Of a stretch of 64,000 nt of DNA, positions 17,601-25,995 are shown piece by piece. The notes beneath the pieces are model-generated. The model saw nothing but the letters and a program-made list of their open reading frames with translations, had not been told where the DNA came from and did no database searches. The position numbers were made by a program, and so were the translations under genes. Position 1 is the first letter of the stretch. The number at the start of each line of letters is the position of its first letter. Source of the stretch: Planctomycetaceae bacterium (GTDB lineage: Bacteria; Planctomycetota; Planctomycetia; Planctomycetales; Planctomycetaceae); the NCBI GenBank assembly GCA_017795105.1, contig CP051247.1, positions 434,001 through 498,000 on the forward strand. The letters run 5' to 3'.

Positions 17601-17851
17601 CCGCCGTCGCTGCCTGCCGCCTTCGTCTGCGACCGATCCTGATGACAGCCTTTTCGTTTATTCTCGGCGTGATTCCGTTGCTCATCGCCACGGGCGCCGG
17701 GTTCGAAATGCGACGCGTACTCGGAACGGCCGTCTTTAGCGGGATGCTCGGCGTGACCTTGTTCGGCCTGTTTCTGACTCCCGTCTTCTATGTCGTTCTG
17801 CGTCGATTCGCTCGCAAGCCGAAAGCAGAGACGGAAGCCGCAGCCTCATAA
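14693..17851 (+). CDS. RND multidrug efflux pump, HAE1 type (system 1)
   Basis: A 1052-residue inner-membrane proton antiporter of the AcrB/HAE1 type with twelve predicted membrane helices and two large periplasmic loops. It begins with the usual FPHFFIERPIFASVLSF helix. The proton relay is complete: adjacent Asp410-Asp411 in GIVVDDAIVVVENV and Lys948 in GLACKNAILIVEFA. Length matches AcrB. It is coupled to the adaptor gene upstream. No TolC gene adjoins this pair, so it must use a channel encoded elsewhere, perhaps the one at 23904-25745. Substrates cannot be inferred. Confidence 0.95.
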   Translation: MKFPHFFIERPIFASVLSFIVVLVGGITYFLLPVSQYPSVAPPTVVVRASYPGATPQVIADTVATPIEQEMNGVDDMLYMESSSSSDGTMQLTVTFKLGTDLDDAQVLVQNRVAIAESRLPDVVRQIGVTTQKQIPDMLMVVHLTSPDNSRDQLYISNFAFLRIRDALMRLDGVGDIRIAGGNEYAMRVWLDIEKMTHIDLTVGDIVEAIRGQNVQVAAGVIGQPPIDDTGAFQLNVKTKGRLKGTDEFEKIIVKRGEDGRVTRLSDVARLELGAQDYSRLSYLDGKPAVAVLIYQRPGTNAVDTAAEVKETMAGLSPNFPKGLEYEIAYNPTDYVEESISEVFNTLYITTALVVLTVFIFLHGWRPTIIPVIAIPISLIGTFAVMQVLGVSLNTLSLFGLVLAIGIVVDDAIVVVENVERLIAQGLSPREATHKAMDEVGSALIATTLVLIAVFVPTMFVPSISGQFYRQFAMTISISTALSTFVSLTLSPALCALLLKPKNAERNALGKFVDVVFGWFFRLFNRTFDVTSNIYAGIISRLVRVSAVSLILYVGLLGATWYSFGLVPSGFIPPQDQGYLIVSIRLPDGAALSRTDAVTRRVAEMGGNIDGVAHSVGIAGLSGSTFTISPNAAVSFLPLEDAKERAKRGRDINAIVSDLRTEVSSINEAQIFIIPPPPVRGIGRGGGYKLYIQDQSGAGTEALNQVTELMISKANQQPGLAQVFSNFRVNVPQIHVDVDRTKAEMLDIPVSNVFQALQVYLGSVYVNDFNILGRTYRVTAQAEPEFRDEPTDILRLRTRSARGTSIALGSLVEIERTVGPDRLVRFNLYPAADINGDTVPGYSTGESLDTIERLAAENLPPGFSYAWTDIAYQERQAGNTIMFLFPLAVLFVFLTLAAQYESWVLPLAIILIVPLCLLFAILGIWFRGMDNNILTQIGFIVLVGLACKNAILIVEFAKAEEDAGKNRFEAAVAACRLRLRPILMTAFSFILGVIPLLIATGAGFEMRRVLGTAVFSGMLGVTLFGLFLTPVFYVVLRRFARKPKAETEAAAS

Positions 17852-17948
17852 GTCCTCTGAGTGTACAGAAGGAGATTACGACTCGTATCCGAATTGACTT
17901 ATGGTTAGAATCGGGCATCTGAAATGAGAGGATCACGAATCCTGTAAC

Positions 17949-17961
17949 CCCGCAACGCGGG
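17949..17961 (+). promoter_or_regulatory. Small hairpin touching the kinase start codon
   Basis: CCCGC (17949-17953) and GCGGG (17957-17961) form a 5-bp stem with a 3-nt loop that ends exactly at the base before the ATG at 17962. Such a stem could limit ribosome access, and may mean translation really starts at the ATG at 17974. The stem is short and could be chance. Confidence 0.3.
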
Positions 17962-20900
17962 ATGATGGTGCCCATGGAGATCAGTTGTCCTCGCTGCCAC
18001 AAGCCGATCCCGTTGCTCGATAATGCGTCCCTTCAGGTCTCGTTCGGGCCAGCGGGGAAGACGGTCACGGCGGACGGAGTCAACTGCAGCGATTGCGGCT
18101 GGATCCCGTTCAATCTGCTCGACCAGCCTGACTCTCCGGAGGAAGATAAAGACGACTTCCTCCCGGTCCGTCAGATGATCGCTCACTTCCGATTGAACAA
18201 AATCCTGGGCAAAGGAGGGTTCGGTTCCGTCTGGCTGGCTGAAGATGTCAGCCTGGGCCGCGAGGTCGCTCTCAAGATTCCAATCGCTTCGAGAGAATCG
18301 GTTTCGATGCTGCTGCACGAAGCTCAGAGCGCAGCCAAGCTCCGGCATCCAAACATCGTTGCCGTCTACGAAACCGGAACATCGGCAGATGGCCAGGCCT
18401 TTATTGCCAGTGAGTACATTGAAGGGCTCAACCTTCGTGATGTTCTCAGTGCGGGCCGTCCGACGCACAAAACAACGGTCGATCTGCTGATTACGCTCAC
18501 CGATGCTCTCTTTCATGCGCATCAGACCGGTGTGATTCACCGCGACATCAAGCCCGCCAACATCATTATCGATGCCAAAGGCAATCCTTACATTGCCGAC
18601 TTCGGACTGGCCAAGCAGGTCTCGGCGGAACAGAGTATTTCCTCGGAAGGGCAGATCCTCGGAACTGCCAGCTACATGTCTCCCGAACAGGCGACCGGAC
18701 AGTCTCGATGGACCGACCATCGCACCGATATCTATTCCATCGGCGTCGTCCTGTTCGAGATGCTGACAGGTCATCTTCCGTTTCGTGGCAATGTTCGTGC
18801 TGTCATTCACCAGAAGATGATGCAGGATGCCCCCTCGCCACGGTCGCTCGATCTCGCTGTGCCGAAAGACCTGGAAACGATTTGCTTGAAGTGTCTCGAA
18901 CGGGATCCGGAAAAGCGCTTCAGTACGGCCATGCTCCTGAAAGAGGAGCTGGAACGGGTTCGGCGGGGAGAACCGATTCTGTCCCGGCCAGTCAGTTCCG
19001 TCGAAAAGATGATTCGGTGGGCCCGGCGTTATCCACTGATTACGGGGCTGAGTGGCGGATTCGCGACGACGCTGATTATCGGCCTGATCGTGCTGACGAT
19101 TTTATGGAAGTCGGCTTCCTTCAACGCCGAACGAGCTCGTAACTCGCTGTATCGGTCCATGATGACCCTCGCTTCCCAGCAGTTCGGGCAGGGCGACATC
19201 CGAAGCATCCGCACAACGCTGGAGCGGGTCTCGAACGATCCCGAACTCGACCAGCTGAAAGACTTCGCGTGGCACTATTACGACGCGCTGATGGAAAGCT
19301 TTCCGATCAACGTCGTGCATGGCGATGAGGTGACAGCGATCAGTCTGTCGCGGGACGGACAGTTTCTGGGAACCATCGGAAGGGAAGGGCAGCTGGCCAT
19401 CTGGAACGGGCATAAAGGCGATCTGATCAATCGCAGCAGCCCGTCCCGGGGAAGATACACCAGCGTCGACTTCTCTCCGACACGTTTGCATCTGGCGGTG
19501 GGAGCAACGAACGGCTTCATCAGCTTCTGGAATCCCAGCGAGATGGAATTGCCGATGAAGCAGATCAAGCATGGCCCCCCGGTCATTGGCGTCGGCTATT
19601 CTTCAAACGGAAAATATGTCCTTAGTTTCGGGGCTCAGGGAGCCGTTCGTATCTGGGATGTCGACACCGAGGAAAGACTTTCTGAGCTTCCTTCGGGACC
19701 ATTCGGAACGACTGCCGCCACGTTCTCTCCAGACAACACGCGGGTGGCTGTCGGCGGGGATGAAGGGATCGTGCGAATCTGGATCATTGATGGTCGCGTG
19801 AAAGATCTCGAAATCCGGAACGGCACGGACGAGGTGGACTCGGTCACATCGCTCAGTTTCTCAGGGGATGGAAGTCGACTGCTCGTCGCCAGTGAGAATG
19901 GCAACTATCGCATCTTCTCAACTTCCGATGGCTCGCTGCTTGCCGAGCACTACACCTATCAGGGGAAGCTCGGCGGCGCGTTGTTTCTGCCGGGTGACGA
20001 ACTCCTCGTCTGCACGGGAACAGTGCAGTCGATGGACCTTTACGACGCCAAGAAATCACAGCGCCTGGCCACCTACCCGACACATCGGCTCGGAGCGGGT
20101 GTCGTTTCTCTGTCGCCTGATGGACAGTTCCTGGCGGTGGGGAGTGGCGATGGGACCGCCAGCGTCGTGCGAACCAGCAAAATAAAGAACCCGCAAATGT
20201 ACTGGCACTCCGGCCCGATCCGCAGTCTGGCCTTCGGCGAAGACAGCACGTCGGTCTATTCCCTCGGGCAGGGAGGAGAAGTGATCCGCCATAATCTCAG
20301 AAAACGCGATACCGCAGTCGTTCTGGAAAAACGCGATGCCGAGTCCCGGATGTTCGCACTCACGCCCGATCATCGAAAGATTATCCGTGCGGTCCCGCAG
20401 CCCGAGATCACACTTTGTCCGCTGGCAAAACCCGGCGATTCCAAACCAAACTCGGAAATCCTCACCGTCCCACAGAATGCCGTTCATGCGATTCACACGC
20501 CGCCGGAACGAAACTCATTGTATGTCGTCAGTCGATCAGGAACTCTGTTCGAATACGAGCTCGAGTCTCCGCCCCGTCTGCAGAACGAACTCGCTCTCGA
20601 GGGCGACGAGGTCGTGGCGACAGCCTGTGCTCAAGATCGACTCGCTCTGAGTTTCGAGAATCGCAAATTGTATGTAGTCGACCTGAATTCTCTACAGGTG
20701 ACACGCGAGTTGACTCTTATCAACGTACCATCTGCACTCGGTTTCTGTGGCGATCATCTCATCGTTGGAACAAGCTCCGGCGGCATTGAAGTCTTCGATC
20801 TTCAGGCCGAAGTGTTGCAGCCCCGATCGATTGAAGGTCATGGGGCCCGAATCACCGCGATCGCGACGTTTCCCCATCAGAAAAGTTTCGTGACCGCCAG

Positions 20901-21069
20901 CCGCGACAGACTCCTGAAAATCTGGGATCTGAAATCCGGCGAGTCGATTACTTCGCTTCAGGGACACCGTCGGCAAATCTTTTCACTGGCCGTTTCGCCC
21001 GACGGCAGAACGATCGCCTCCGGCGGTCTCGAAGGAGATATTCTCGTCTGGCGTTCACGCCCCGAATAG
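17962..21069 (+). CDS. Transmembrane Hanks-type Ser/Thr kinase with WD40 repeats
   Basis: A 1035-residue protein. Residues 9-50 hold a zinc-ribbon-like pair of knuckles (CPRC and CSDC). Residues about 76-345 are a protein kinase: glycine loop GKGGFGSVW (84-92), VALK lysine, HRDIKPAN (193-200) and DFG (213-215), all intact. One membrane helix follows at about 358-381. The remaining 600 residues, predicted outside the cytoplasm, are WD40-type repeats (SPDGQFLAVGSGDG, LKIWDLKSGE) forming one or two propellers for ligand or partner binding. The architecture is common in planctomycetes. The ATG at 17974 is an alternative start that keeps the zinc knuckles. Targets are unknown. Confidence 0.93.
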   Translation: MMVPMEISCPRCHKPIPLLDNASLQVSFGPAGKTVTADGVNCSDCGWIPFNLLDQPDSPEEDKDDFLPVRQMIAHFRLNKILGKGGFGSVWLAEDVSLGREVALKIPIASRESVSMLLHEAQSAAKLRHPNIVAVYETGTSADGQAFIASEYIEGLNLRDVLSAGRPTHKTTVDLLITLTDALFHAHQTGVIHRDIKPANIIIDAKGNPYIADFGLAKQVSAEQSISSEGQILGTASYMSPEQATGQSRWTDHRTDIYSIGVVLFEMLTGHLPFRGNVRAVIHQKMMQDAPSPRSLDLAVPKDLETICLKCLERDPEKRFSTAMLLKEELERVRRGEPILSRPVSSVEKMIRWARRYPLITGLSGGFATTLIIGLIVLTILWKSASFNAERARNSLYRSMMTLASQQFGQGDIRSIRTTLERVSNDPELDQLKDFAWHYYDALMESFPINVVHGDEVTAISLSRDGQFLGTIGREGQLAIWNGHKGDLINRSSPSRGRYTSVDFSPTRLHLAVGATNGFISFWNPSEMELPMKQIKHGPPVIGVGYSSNGKYVLSFGAQGAVRIWDVDTEERLSELPSGPFGTTAATFSPDNTRVAVGGDEGIVRIWIIDGRVKDLEIRNGTDEVDSVTSLSFSGDGSRLLVASENGNYRIFSTSDGSLLAEHYTYQGKLGGALFLPGDELLVCTGTVQSMDLYDAKKSQRLATYPTHRLGAGVVSLSPDGQFLAVGSGDGTASVVRTSKIKNPQMYWHSGPIRSLAFGEDSTSVYSLGQGGEVIRHNLRKRDTAVVLEKRDAESRMFALTPDHRKIIRAVPQPEITLCPLAKPGDSKPNSEILTVPQNAVHAIHTPPERNSLYVVSRSGTLFEYELESPPRLQNELALEGDEVVATACAQDRLALSFENRKLYVVDLNSLQVTRELTLINVPSALGFCGDHLIVGTSSGGIEVFDLQAEVLQPRSIEGHGARITAIATFPHQKSFVTASRDRLLKIWDLKSGESITSLQGHRRQIFSLAVSPDGRTIASGGLEGDILVWRSRPE

Positions 21070-21229
21070 TGGACCGATTCAAATTTGTACACATTCATTC
21101 TTGACCTTGCCACGACGCCCGGCTAGGCTCATCTCCAGTGGACCGACTCTTCACCTCGTTCCACCCACGAAAGTCTACGGCTTCAAGTCCCGTTCCATTC
21201 CAGTCAACAACACGTCTGAGGGGCCACGT

Positions 21230-21823
21230 ATGTCTATTCGAAGTGGAAGGTTTAGCTTTAAGAAGTCCGAGGCCGCTTCGGGGCACCAGATTGTTCTGGG
21301 TGCAAGAAGCGAGGCGATGTATCGGATTTTCAACTCGGGGATCCACGCGTTCGAGGTCGTTGTGAACAACGAAGTGATCACAACGCTGCATCCTCGATAT
21401 ACGCTCGATATCTCCTGCCAGGGGGTCGTGAAAATTCAGCCTCTGGCCAATGCCGCCAACGACAATGAGTATTCCGGCATTTACGATCAGCTTTCCGACT
21501 CACGAGAAATTCGTTCCGGCCGCTTCAACACCGAACGCCAGGGACCTTCCGGGGAGTTTCTTCTGATCGACCTGCGAAACAACGACAGAAAGAACATCTA
21601 TCGAATCTTCAACTCCGGGGACAAAGCTTTCGATCTCAAAGTGAAGAAGAGCGCCAACGGCGCTGCGGATCCGATCGACCTGGTCTCACTCGATGCCGGG
21701 CAGTCGATTGACCTGATCGCCAGAAAGTCGGGGCCCGCCGAAGATATCGATCAGATCTGGGTCTACCGTCAGAAGAACGACGACAACATCGAGGGAATCT
21801 ACGACTACCTCGGCTCTGAATAA
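21230..21823 (+). CDS. Protein made of two homologous halves, unknown function
   Basis: A 197-residue protein I do not recognise as a family. Its halves repeat: IRSGRF, then YRIFNSGIHAFEVVV, then SGIYDQLSDS in the first; IRSGRF, then YRIFNSGDKAFDLKV, then EGIYDYLGSE in the second. This indicates an internal duplication of a domain of about 95 residues, probably beta-rich. There is no signal peptide. I start at 21230; the open frame extends 43 codons upstream but that stretch is arginine- and proline-rich and unlike a coding start. The gene is 26 bp upstream of the Tat micropeptide gene and may be in one operon with it and the transferase fusion. Confidence 0.75.
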   Translation: MSIRSGRFSFKKSEAASGHQIVLGARSEAMYRIFNSGIHAFEVVVNNEVITTLHPRYTLDISCQGVVKIQPLANAANDNEYSGIYDQLSDSREIRSGRFNTERQGPSGEFLLIDLRNNDRKNIYRIFNSGDKAFDLKVKKSANGAADPIDLVSLDAGQSIDLIARKSGPAEDIDQIWVYRQKNDDNIEGIYDYLGSE

Positions 21824-21849
21824 GCACCATTTACTCGGGAGAGTCTGGA

Positions 21850-22026
21850 ATGTCAGAAGAGTCGGACAATCAGCTGTCACGTCGTGAGTTCCTCGTTTAT
21901 TCAACAGCGGCGGTTGCCGCCAGCGGCCTGGTTGCCAGAACCGATGCGCTGGCCAACCAGGATCCCCAGGAACCGGGTGCCATGTTCATCAACGATGGTA
22001 GTCATACAATCTATGGCTACTCCTGA
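21850..22026 (+). CDS. 58-residue Tat-signal micropeptide
   Basis: A short reading frame of 58 residues. Residues 10-16 read SRREFLV, a near-ideal twin-arginine motif, followed by a hydrophobic alanine-rich stretch and a plausible cut near TDALA-NQ. The predicted mature part is only about 22 residues, ending in GSHTIYGYS with two tyrosines. GGGAGAG lies just upstream of the ATG. It sits between the duplicated-domain gene and the glycosyltransferase-sulfotransferase gene on the same strand. It could be a modified secreted peptide, a cofactor-less remnant of a longer Tat protein, or a chance frame. No frameshifted continuation is visible downstream. Confidence 0.6.
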   Translation: MSEESDNQLSRREFLVYSTAAVAASGLVARTDALANQDPQEPGAMFINDGSHTIYGYS

Positions 22027-22086
22027 TCGCACTCTCGCTTGCCGATGGCAAACTCGCGTTAATTTTCCTGCCGGAAGGACGTTGCC

Positions 22087-23883
22087 TTGATCAGAAAGGT
22101 CCTGCTGGTCTCGGGGTCTGCAAATTTCTCGACCCGCGACGTCTGGGACGGCTATCGCACCGGACTTCAGGTCGCCGGAATCAATGTGATTCCTTACCCG
22201 ACATTCTCGATGCTGAAAGTGTTGAGCATCGACACGGTGTGCGCAGAAATTATCGGCACGGCACTCGACGTTAACCTCGGAATCGACTGCGTCATCTTCA
22301 TCGATGGACTCTACTTCCGTGGAGAACGCGGTCGGGTGCCGTTGTCGATTCGACGAGCCGGGATCCCGACCGTGCTCATTGCCACGGATGATCCTTACGA
22401 GGAGATGGGGGCCTCGGATTCGCTGTATCAATATCGCTTCAGTAACGAACGACGCTCGGCCGAAGAGCCCCGGTTCTATCTGCCGACCGCGACGCTTCCA
22501 CCTCCGCCGGTGCCTCCCTCGTCCTCGCCGACTTACGATCTCAGTTTTCTCGGAACCGTTTTCGAGGACCGCCTTCCGTTCCTCAAAGACATGGCTCGCT
22601 ACTGTCACGAGCAGAAACTCCGGATGGTAATTGCCGGCAAGTTCGCTGCTGACATGAGCGAGTTCAAGCAGTACCAGAATGTCGAACTTCGCTCACGAAC
22701 CATCGAAGCTGCCGAGAAGTGGGAACTCTACGCCGAATCCCGCGTAACACTCAACCTGTTCCGCGAAGCGAAGCAGCCGGCCATCTCTCCGTCACCCCGA
22801 GTGTTCGAAGTGACCGGGTATGGACATTGCGCACTCCTGTCCGGTCCGCATCGTGCGGAGGTTGGACGCCTCTTTGGAGATTCGATCTACCAGTTTCAGA
22901 ATCTCGAAGAAGCGACCGTCCGCCTGCAGGAAGCATTGTCGGACTCGACCGACAGACAACAGAAGGTGGAGCGAGCTCGCAGCGTCACGTTGCAAGCTCA
23001 TCTGTATCACCATCGGGCCACCAGGCTTTGCGATGTTCTGAACGACCTGACCGAGACTGGCAGTCCAGTCTCCGAACGGGAAGACCGGCTCGCGTGGGTC
23101 ATCGGCTACGGTCGAAGTGGCTCGACATGGCTCGCCGAAATGCTGGGAGACCTGCCCAGAATTCGCCGCTGGCACGAACCCTATTTCGGACGGATCTTTC
23201 GTTATCTCGCTGACCGCCCCGAGGAACTCGACCGCCCGGCTTCGTTCTACGCAAGGCGGTACCAGAAAACGTGGATCGAAGGCGTCCGCAGTTTATTTTT
23301 CAAGATGGTTCAGGAACGTTATCCCACCTTTGGGCGACAGGCTCTGATCATCAAAGAAGTCAACACGCCGGAGTTATACCCCTGGATCAGAACCCTTTTT
23401 CCGGCAGGGAAAATGATTTTTCTCGCTCGAGACCCTTTCGACACGCTCGATTCCTATCTCGATTTGCAAGCTCCCGACAGTTGGAACGAACAGTTCGGCA
23501 AGAACGAAGAATGGCTCTCGGAACGATCTGTCCGCCGGACCTGCGAGCACATCCGCAGTTCCGCTCTCGCTGCCGCTGAAGCTTACGAATCGTTCCCGGA
23601 ACTGCAGCGTCTGAGGGTCAACTACGAAGACCTGATCAACGGGGCCGCTCCAGAACTCATTCACTGCGGCAAACTGGTCGGGATCGACGTGGATCCCGAA
23701 ACCGCCGCTCGAGTCGCAGACGAACACCACTTTGACCGCCAGACGGAAACCGGTCCCGGGAAGTTCCGCCGCAAGGGGAAAGCGGGTGTCTGGCGAGAGT
23801 CGGAGTACTTCACCCCCGAAGTGCTGACCATCGCCGAAGAGATCCTCGGCCCGATCCGAACCCGTCTTGGCTACTCGGAATAA
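22087..23883 (+). CDS. Glycosyltransferase-sulfotransferase fusion
   Basis: A 598-residue two-domain enzyme. Residues 1-325 look like a GT-B glycosyltransferase of the CgeB group (start IRKVLLVSGSANFS; SPRVFEVTGYGHCALLSG in the donor-binding half). Residues about 333-598 are a sulfotransferase: the 5'-phosphosulfate loop GYGRSGSTWL (about 339-348) and the 3'-phosphate segment FLARDPFDTLDSYL (about 443) are both present, so PAPS binding is expected. The fusion should attach a sugar and a sulfate to one acceptor, which is unknown. The start is TTG with GGAAGGA upstream. It follows the Tat micropeptide by 60 bp. Confidence 0.87.
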   Translation: MIRKVLLVSGSANFSTRDVWDGYRTGLQVAGINVIPYPTFSMLKVLSIDTVCAEIIGTALDVNLGIDCVIFIDGLYFRGERGRVPLSIRRAGIPTVLIATDDPYEEMGASDSLYQYRFSNERRSAEEPRFYLPTATLPPPPVPPSSSPTYDLSFLGTVFEDRLPFLKDMARYCHEQKLRMVIAGKFAADMSEFKQYQNVELRSRTIEAAEKWELYAESRVTLNLFREAKQPAISPSPRVFEVTGYGHCALLSGPHRAEVGRLFGDSIYQFQNLEEATVRLQEALSDSTDRQQKVERARSVTLQAHLYHHRATRLCDVLNDLTETGSPVSEREDRLAWVIGYGRSGSTWLAEMLGDLPRIRRWHEPYFGRIFRYLADRPEELDRPASFYARRYQKTWIEGVRSLFFKMVQERYPTFGRQALIIKEVNTPELYPWIRTLFPAGKMIFLARDPFDTLDSYLDLQAPDSWNEQFGKNEEWLSERSVRRTCEHIRSSALAAAEAYESFPELQRLRVNYEDLINGAAPELIHCGKLVGIDVDPETAARVADEHHFDRQTETGPGKFRRKGKAGVWRESEYFTPEVLTIAEEILGPIRTRLGYSE

Positions 23884-23903
23884 CCGGACCGATCACGGCT
23901 CGA

Positions 23904-25745
23904 CTATTCGAGAGTCATCGGCGGACAACTCGGCATTGATGCCATGGCCACATCCACCGGCCAGCCGAGCGCCCACTGCAGCCGGAACTGAGCTTCGTTG
24001 TATTCGATAATCGAAACCAGATAAGCCCGTCTCGCGTCTTCGAGGGCCCGAACGGACTGCAGCACTTCCAACGGCAGCCCTTGACCATCGCGGATGCGGC
24101 TCAGGTTCCGCCGATAGGAATCCTCGGCCGTTCGTACCGCCTGTTCCGTGATGCCGATCCGAGCAGAGCGGTGCAGCACCTGCGAATGAGCTTCCGAAAC
24201 TTCGCGAGCGATCTGATCGAGTACGCGGACCTTCTCGAACTTCGCTTGCTGAATCTGAGCTTCCGACTGGCGACGAGCCGCTCCTTCACCGAAACCGAGA
24301 TTCCGCACCTCCCACGTCAGCATCGCGTCGAAATCGTAGCGATCATCGACATTGCTCAACGTATTGCCCAGTCCTCCGCCGAATCCTCCCGTGCTGAAGC
24401 CAAGCAGTACACTCGGGATGAATGGCGAATACTTCTGTCGTCGATACTCCTCCCAGGCAGCGGAAACGAGAGCCTGAGCTTCCTTCAACTCCGGTCTGTT
24501 TGACAGCCCGGTGCCGATGAGACTGCCTTTGTCGAGGTCGCAAGAGACGAGTTCGATCGGAATCACGGTCGGATCGAGAGGGACGATTCGCTGGGAGCCA
24601 TCGATGCTCAGAGCCTGAGCCAGACGCGCGGACGCGACGTCGGCTCGCTCCCTCGCCGCGGCCAGCCGATTCTCGACCAGTCGCATCTCCGTTTGCAGTC
24701 GATCGGCGTCCGCCTGCAGCCCCTGGCCGGTGGCGGCGTAGTCACTGGTCAACTTCGAGAGCGTCGCCGTCCGCGCAAGCGACTCCTCGACAATCCGCAA
24801 ATCCTGCTCAGCATCCAACAGTTCAAGATAAGCGAGCGAGACGGTCAGCAGTTGTTCATTCACGACGCCATTGGCGGCATGACCACGAGCCCAGGCCGTC
24901 TTGCGGGCAACGTCTGGCTGGAAGATGGCATCAGCCAGTTCGAACTGAGCGACAATGCCGGGGCGGGGTGTTGTTCCGGCTCCAGTGGCTCCGGCTCCCA
25001 ATCCATACTGAAACGAGTTCCGGTGGACATCGACAATCGTGCCGTCACTCGCCTGATAGTTGCCATCATGTTTGTGGAAGCTGAGTCCCGGTTGAATGGA
25101 GGGCAGCCAGAGAACGTTGGCCTGTTCGAGCCGTGCATACGCTTCCTGCACCCGCCACTGGGCAAAGCCGACGGCTGGATGCTGCCCGCCAATCATCGAC
25201 AGGGCGGTCGGCAGGTTCATCGTGATGACATCGGTCCGATGGGGTGGCAGCGGACACGGCTCCGGCGTCATCTCACGTCGCCCCTCTTCGGCAATCGGAC
25301 CGGGCAGGGGAGGAAGCTCCTCGATGGGTCGCAGTTCGGCTCCCCCCGCCAGAGCGACCGGACCATTCACTGGGGTTTCTTCTTCGACGAGTTGCACCCG
25401 ATACGTCTTGCCATTGATCGTCAGCTGACCTTCCTGCAGCCCGGCGACAACAGGTTCGGTTTCGTGTCCGACGGGCTGAATGGCCGGAGTCTGCACGGGA
25501 GCGGCTTCCACGAGGTTCTGCTGCGAAGTGACCGGCAGCCGAGCCCGATCCTTCTTCCGAGATGCAGCCAGAGCGCTGCGCTGAGCCAGCGAGAGATTCG
25601 AGTTCCAGGGGGATTCGATGGCGACATCAAGATTCGCCCGCCCCGGGGCTCCCATCGGAGCCGGACCAGCGTTTTCCACCAAACCACGATTGCCGGCACA
25701 TCCGAGTGCACAGCAGACCGCCAATGAACACCACTTCAGACGCAT
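23904..25745 (-). CDS. TolC-family outer-membrane efflux lipoprotein (system 2)
   Basis: A 613-residue outer-membrane channel. The signal ends in lipobox CCALGC, predicting a lipidated Cys near residue 16. A 150-residue Pro/Glu-rich stretch follows, longer than usual. Then come the two OEP repeats (about 185-390 and 400-605), with long helices rich in Gln, Ala and Glu (AGHAANGVVNEQLLTVSLAY and similar). It is divergent from the adaptor and pump genes at 25996-30541, with which it should form a tripartite pump, and may also serve system 1. I start at the ATG 25745; a GTG at 25775 would add 10 residues and spoil the lipoprotein signal. Confidence 0.9.
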   Translation of the reverse strand: MRLKWCSLAVCCALGCAGNRGLVENAGPAPMGAPGRANLDVAIESPWNSNLSLAQRSALAASRKKDRARLPVTSQQNLVEAAPVQTPAIQPVGHETEPVVAGLQEGQLTINGKTYRVQLVEEETPVNGPVALAGGAELRPIEELPPLPGPIAEEGRREMTPEPCPLPPHRTDVITMNLPTALSMIGGQHPAVGFAQWRVQEAYARLEQANVLWLPSIQPGLSFHKHDGNYQASDGTIVDVHRNSFQYGLGAGATGAGTTPRPGIVAQFELADAIFQPDVARKTAWARGHAANGVVNEQLLTVSLAYLELLDAEQDLRIVEESLARTATLSKLTSDYAATGQGLQADADRLQTEMRLVENRLAAARERADVASARLAQALSIDGSQRIVPLDPTVIPIELVSCDLDKGSLIGTGLSNRPELKEAQALVSAAWEEYRRQKYSPFIPSVLLGFSTGGFGGGLGNTLSNVDDRYDFDAMLTWEVRNLGFGEGAARRQSEAQIQQAKFEKVRVLDQIAREVSEAHSQVLHRSARIGITEQAVRTAEDSYRRNLSRIRDGQGLPLEVLQSVRALEDARRAYLVSIIEYNEAQFRLQWALGWPVDVAMASMPSCPPMTLE

Positions 25746-25995
25746 TGAGCTACATCCTCTCCCTGGATCGATCACTCCTGAGATTCCGAATTTGTCGACG
25801 GAATCATCTGTAAGGATTTATTCGGCCGTCCGGGCTCGCTCCAGCATCCCAGGGGACCTCAATCAGGAAGTTCTGACTGCGACCGCATCGCCTCAAGCGG
25901 ACTTGCGGACTATACTGGCTGGCGAGACTGGTCAAGGCGGGCAAGCCGCAAAAAGACTGCCGGTCGCCCGCCCGTAGAGAAGAAGAGAACATCGA

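Noticed and set aside
21850..22086. Tat micropeptide as a frameshifted larger protein
   Set aside because: No reading frame after its stop continues a recognisable domain before the next gene, so a simple frameshift does not explain it.
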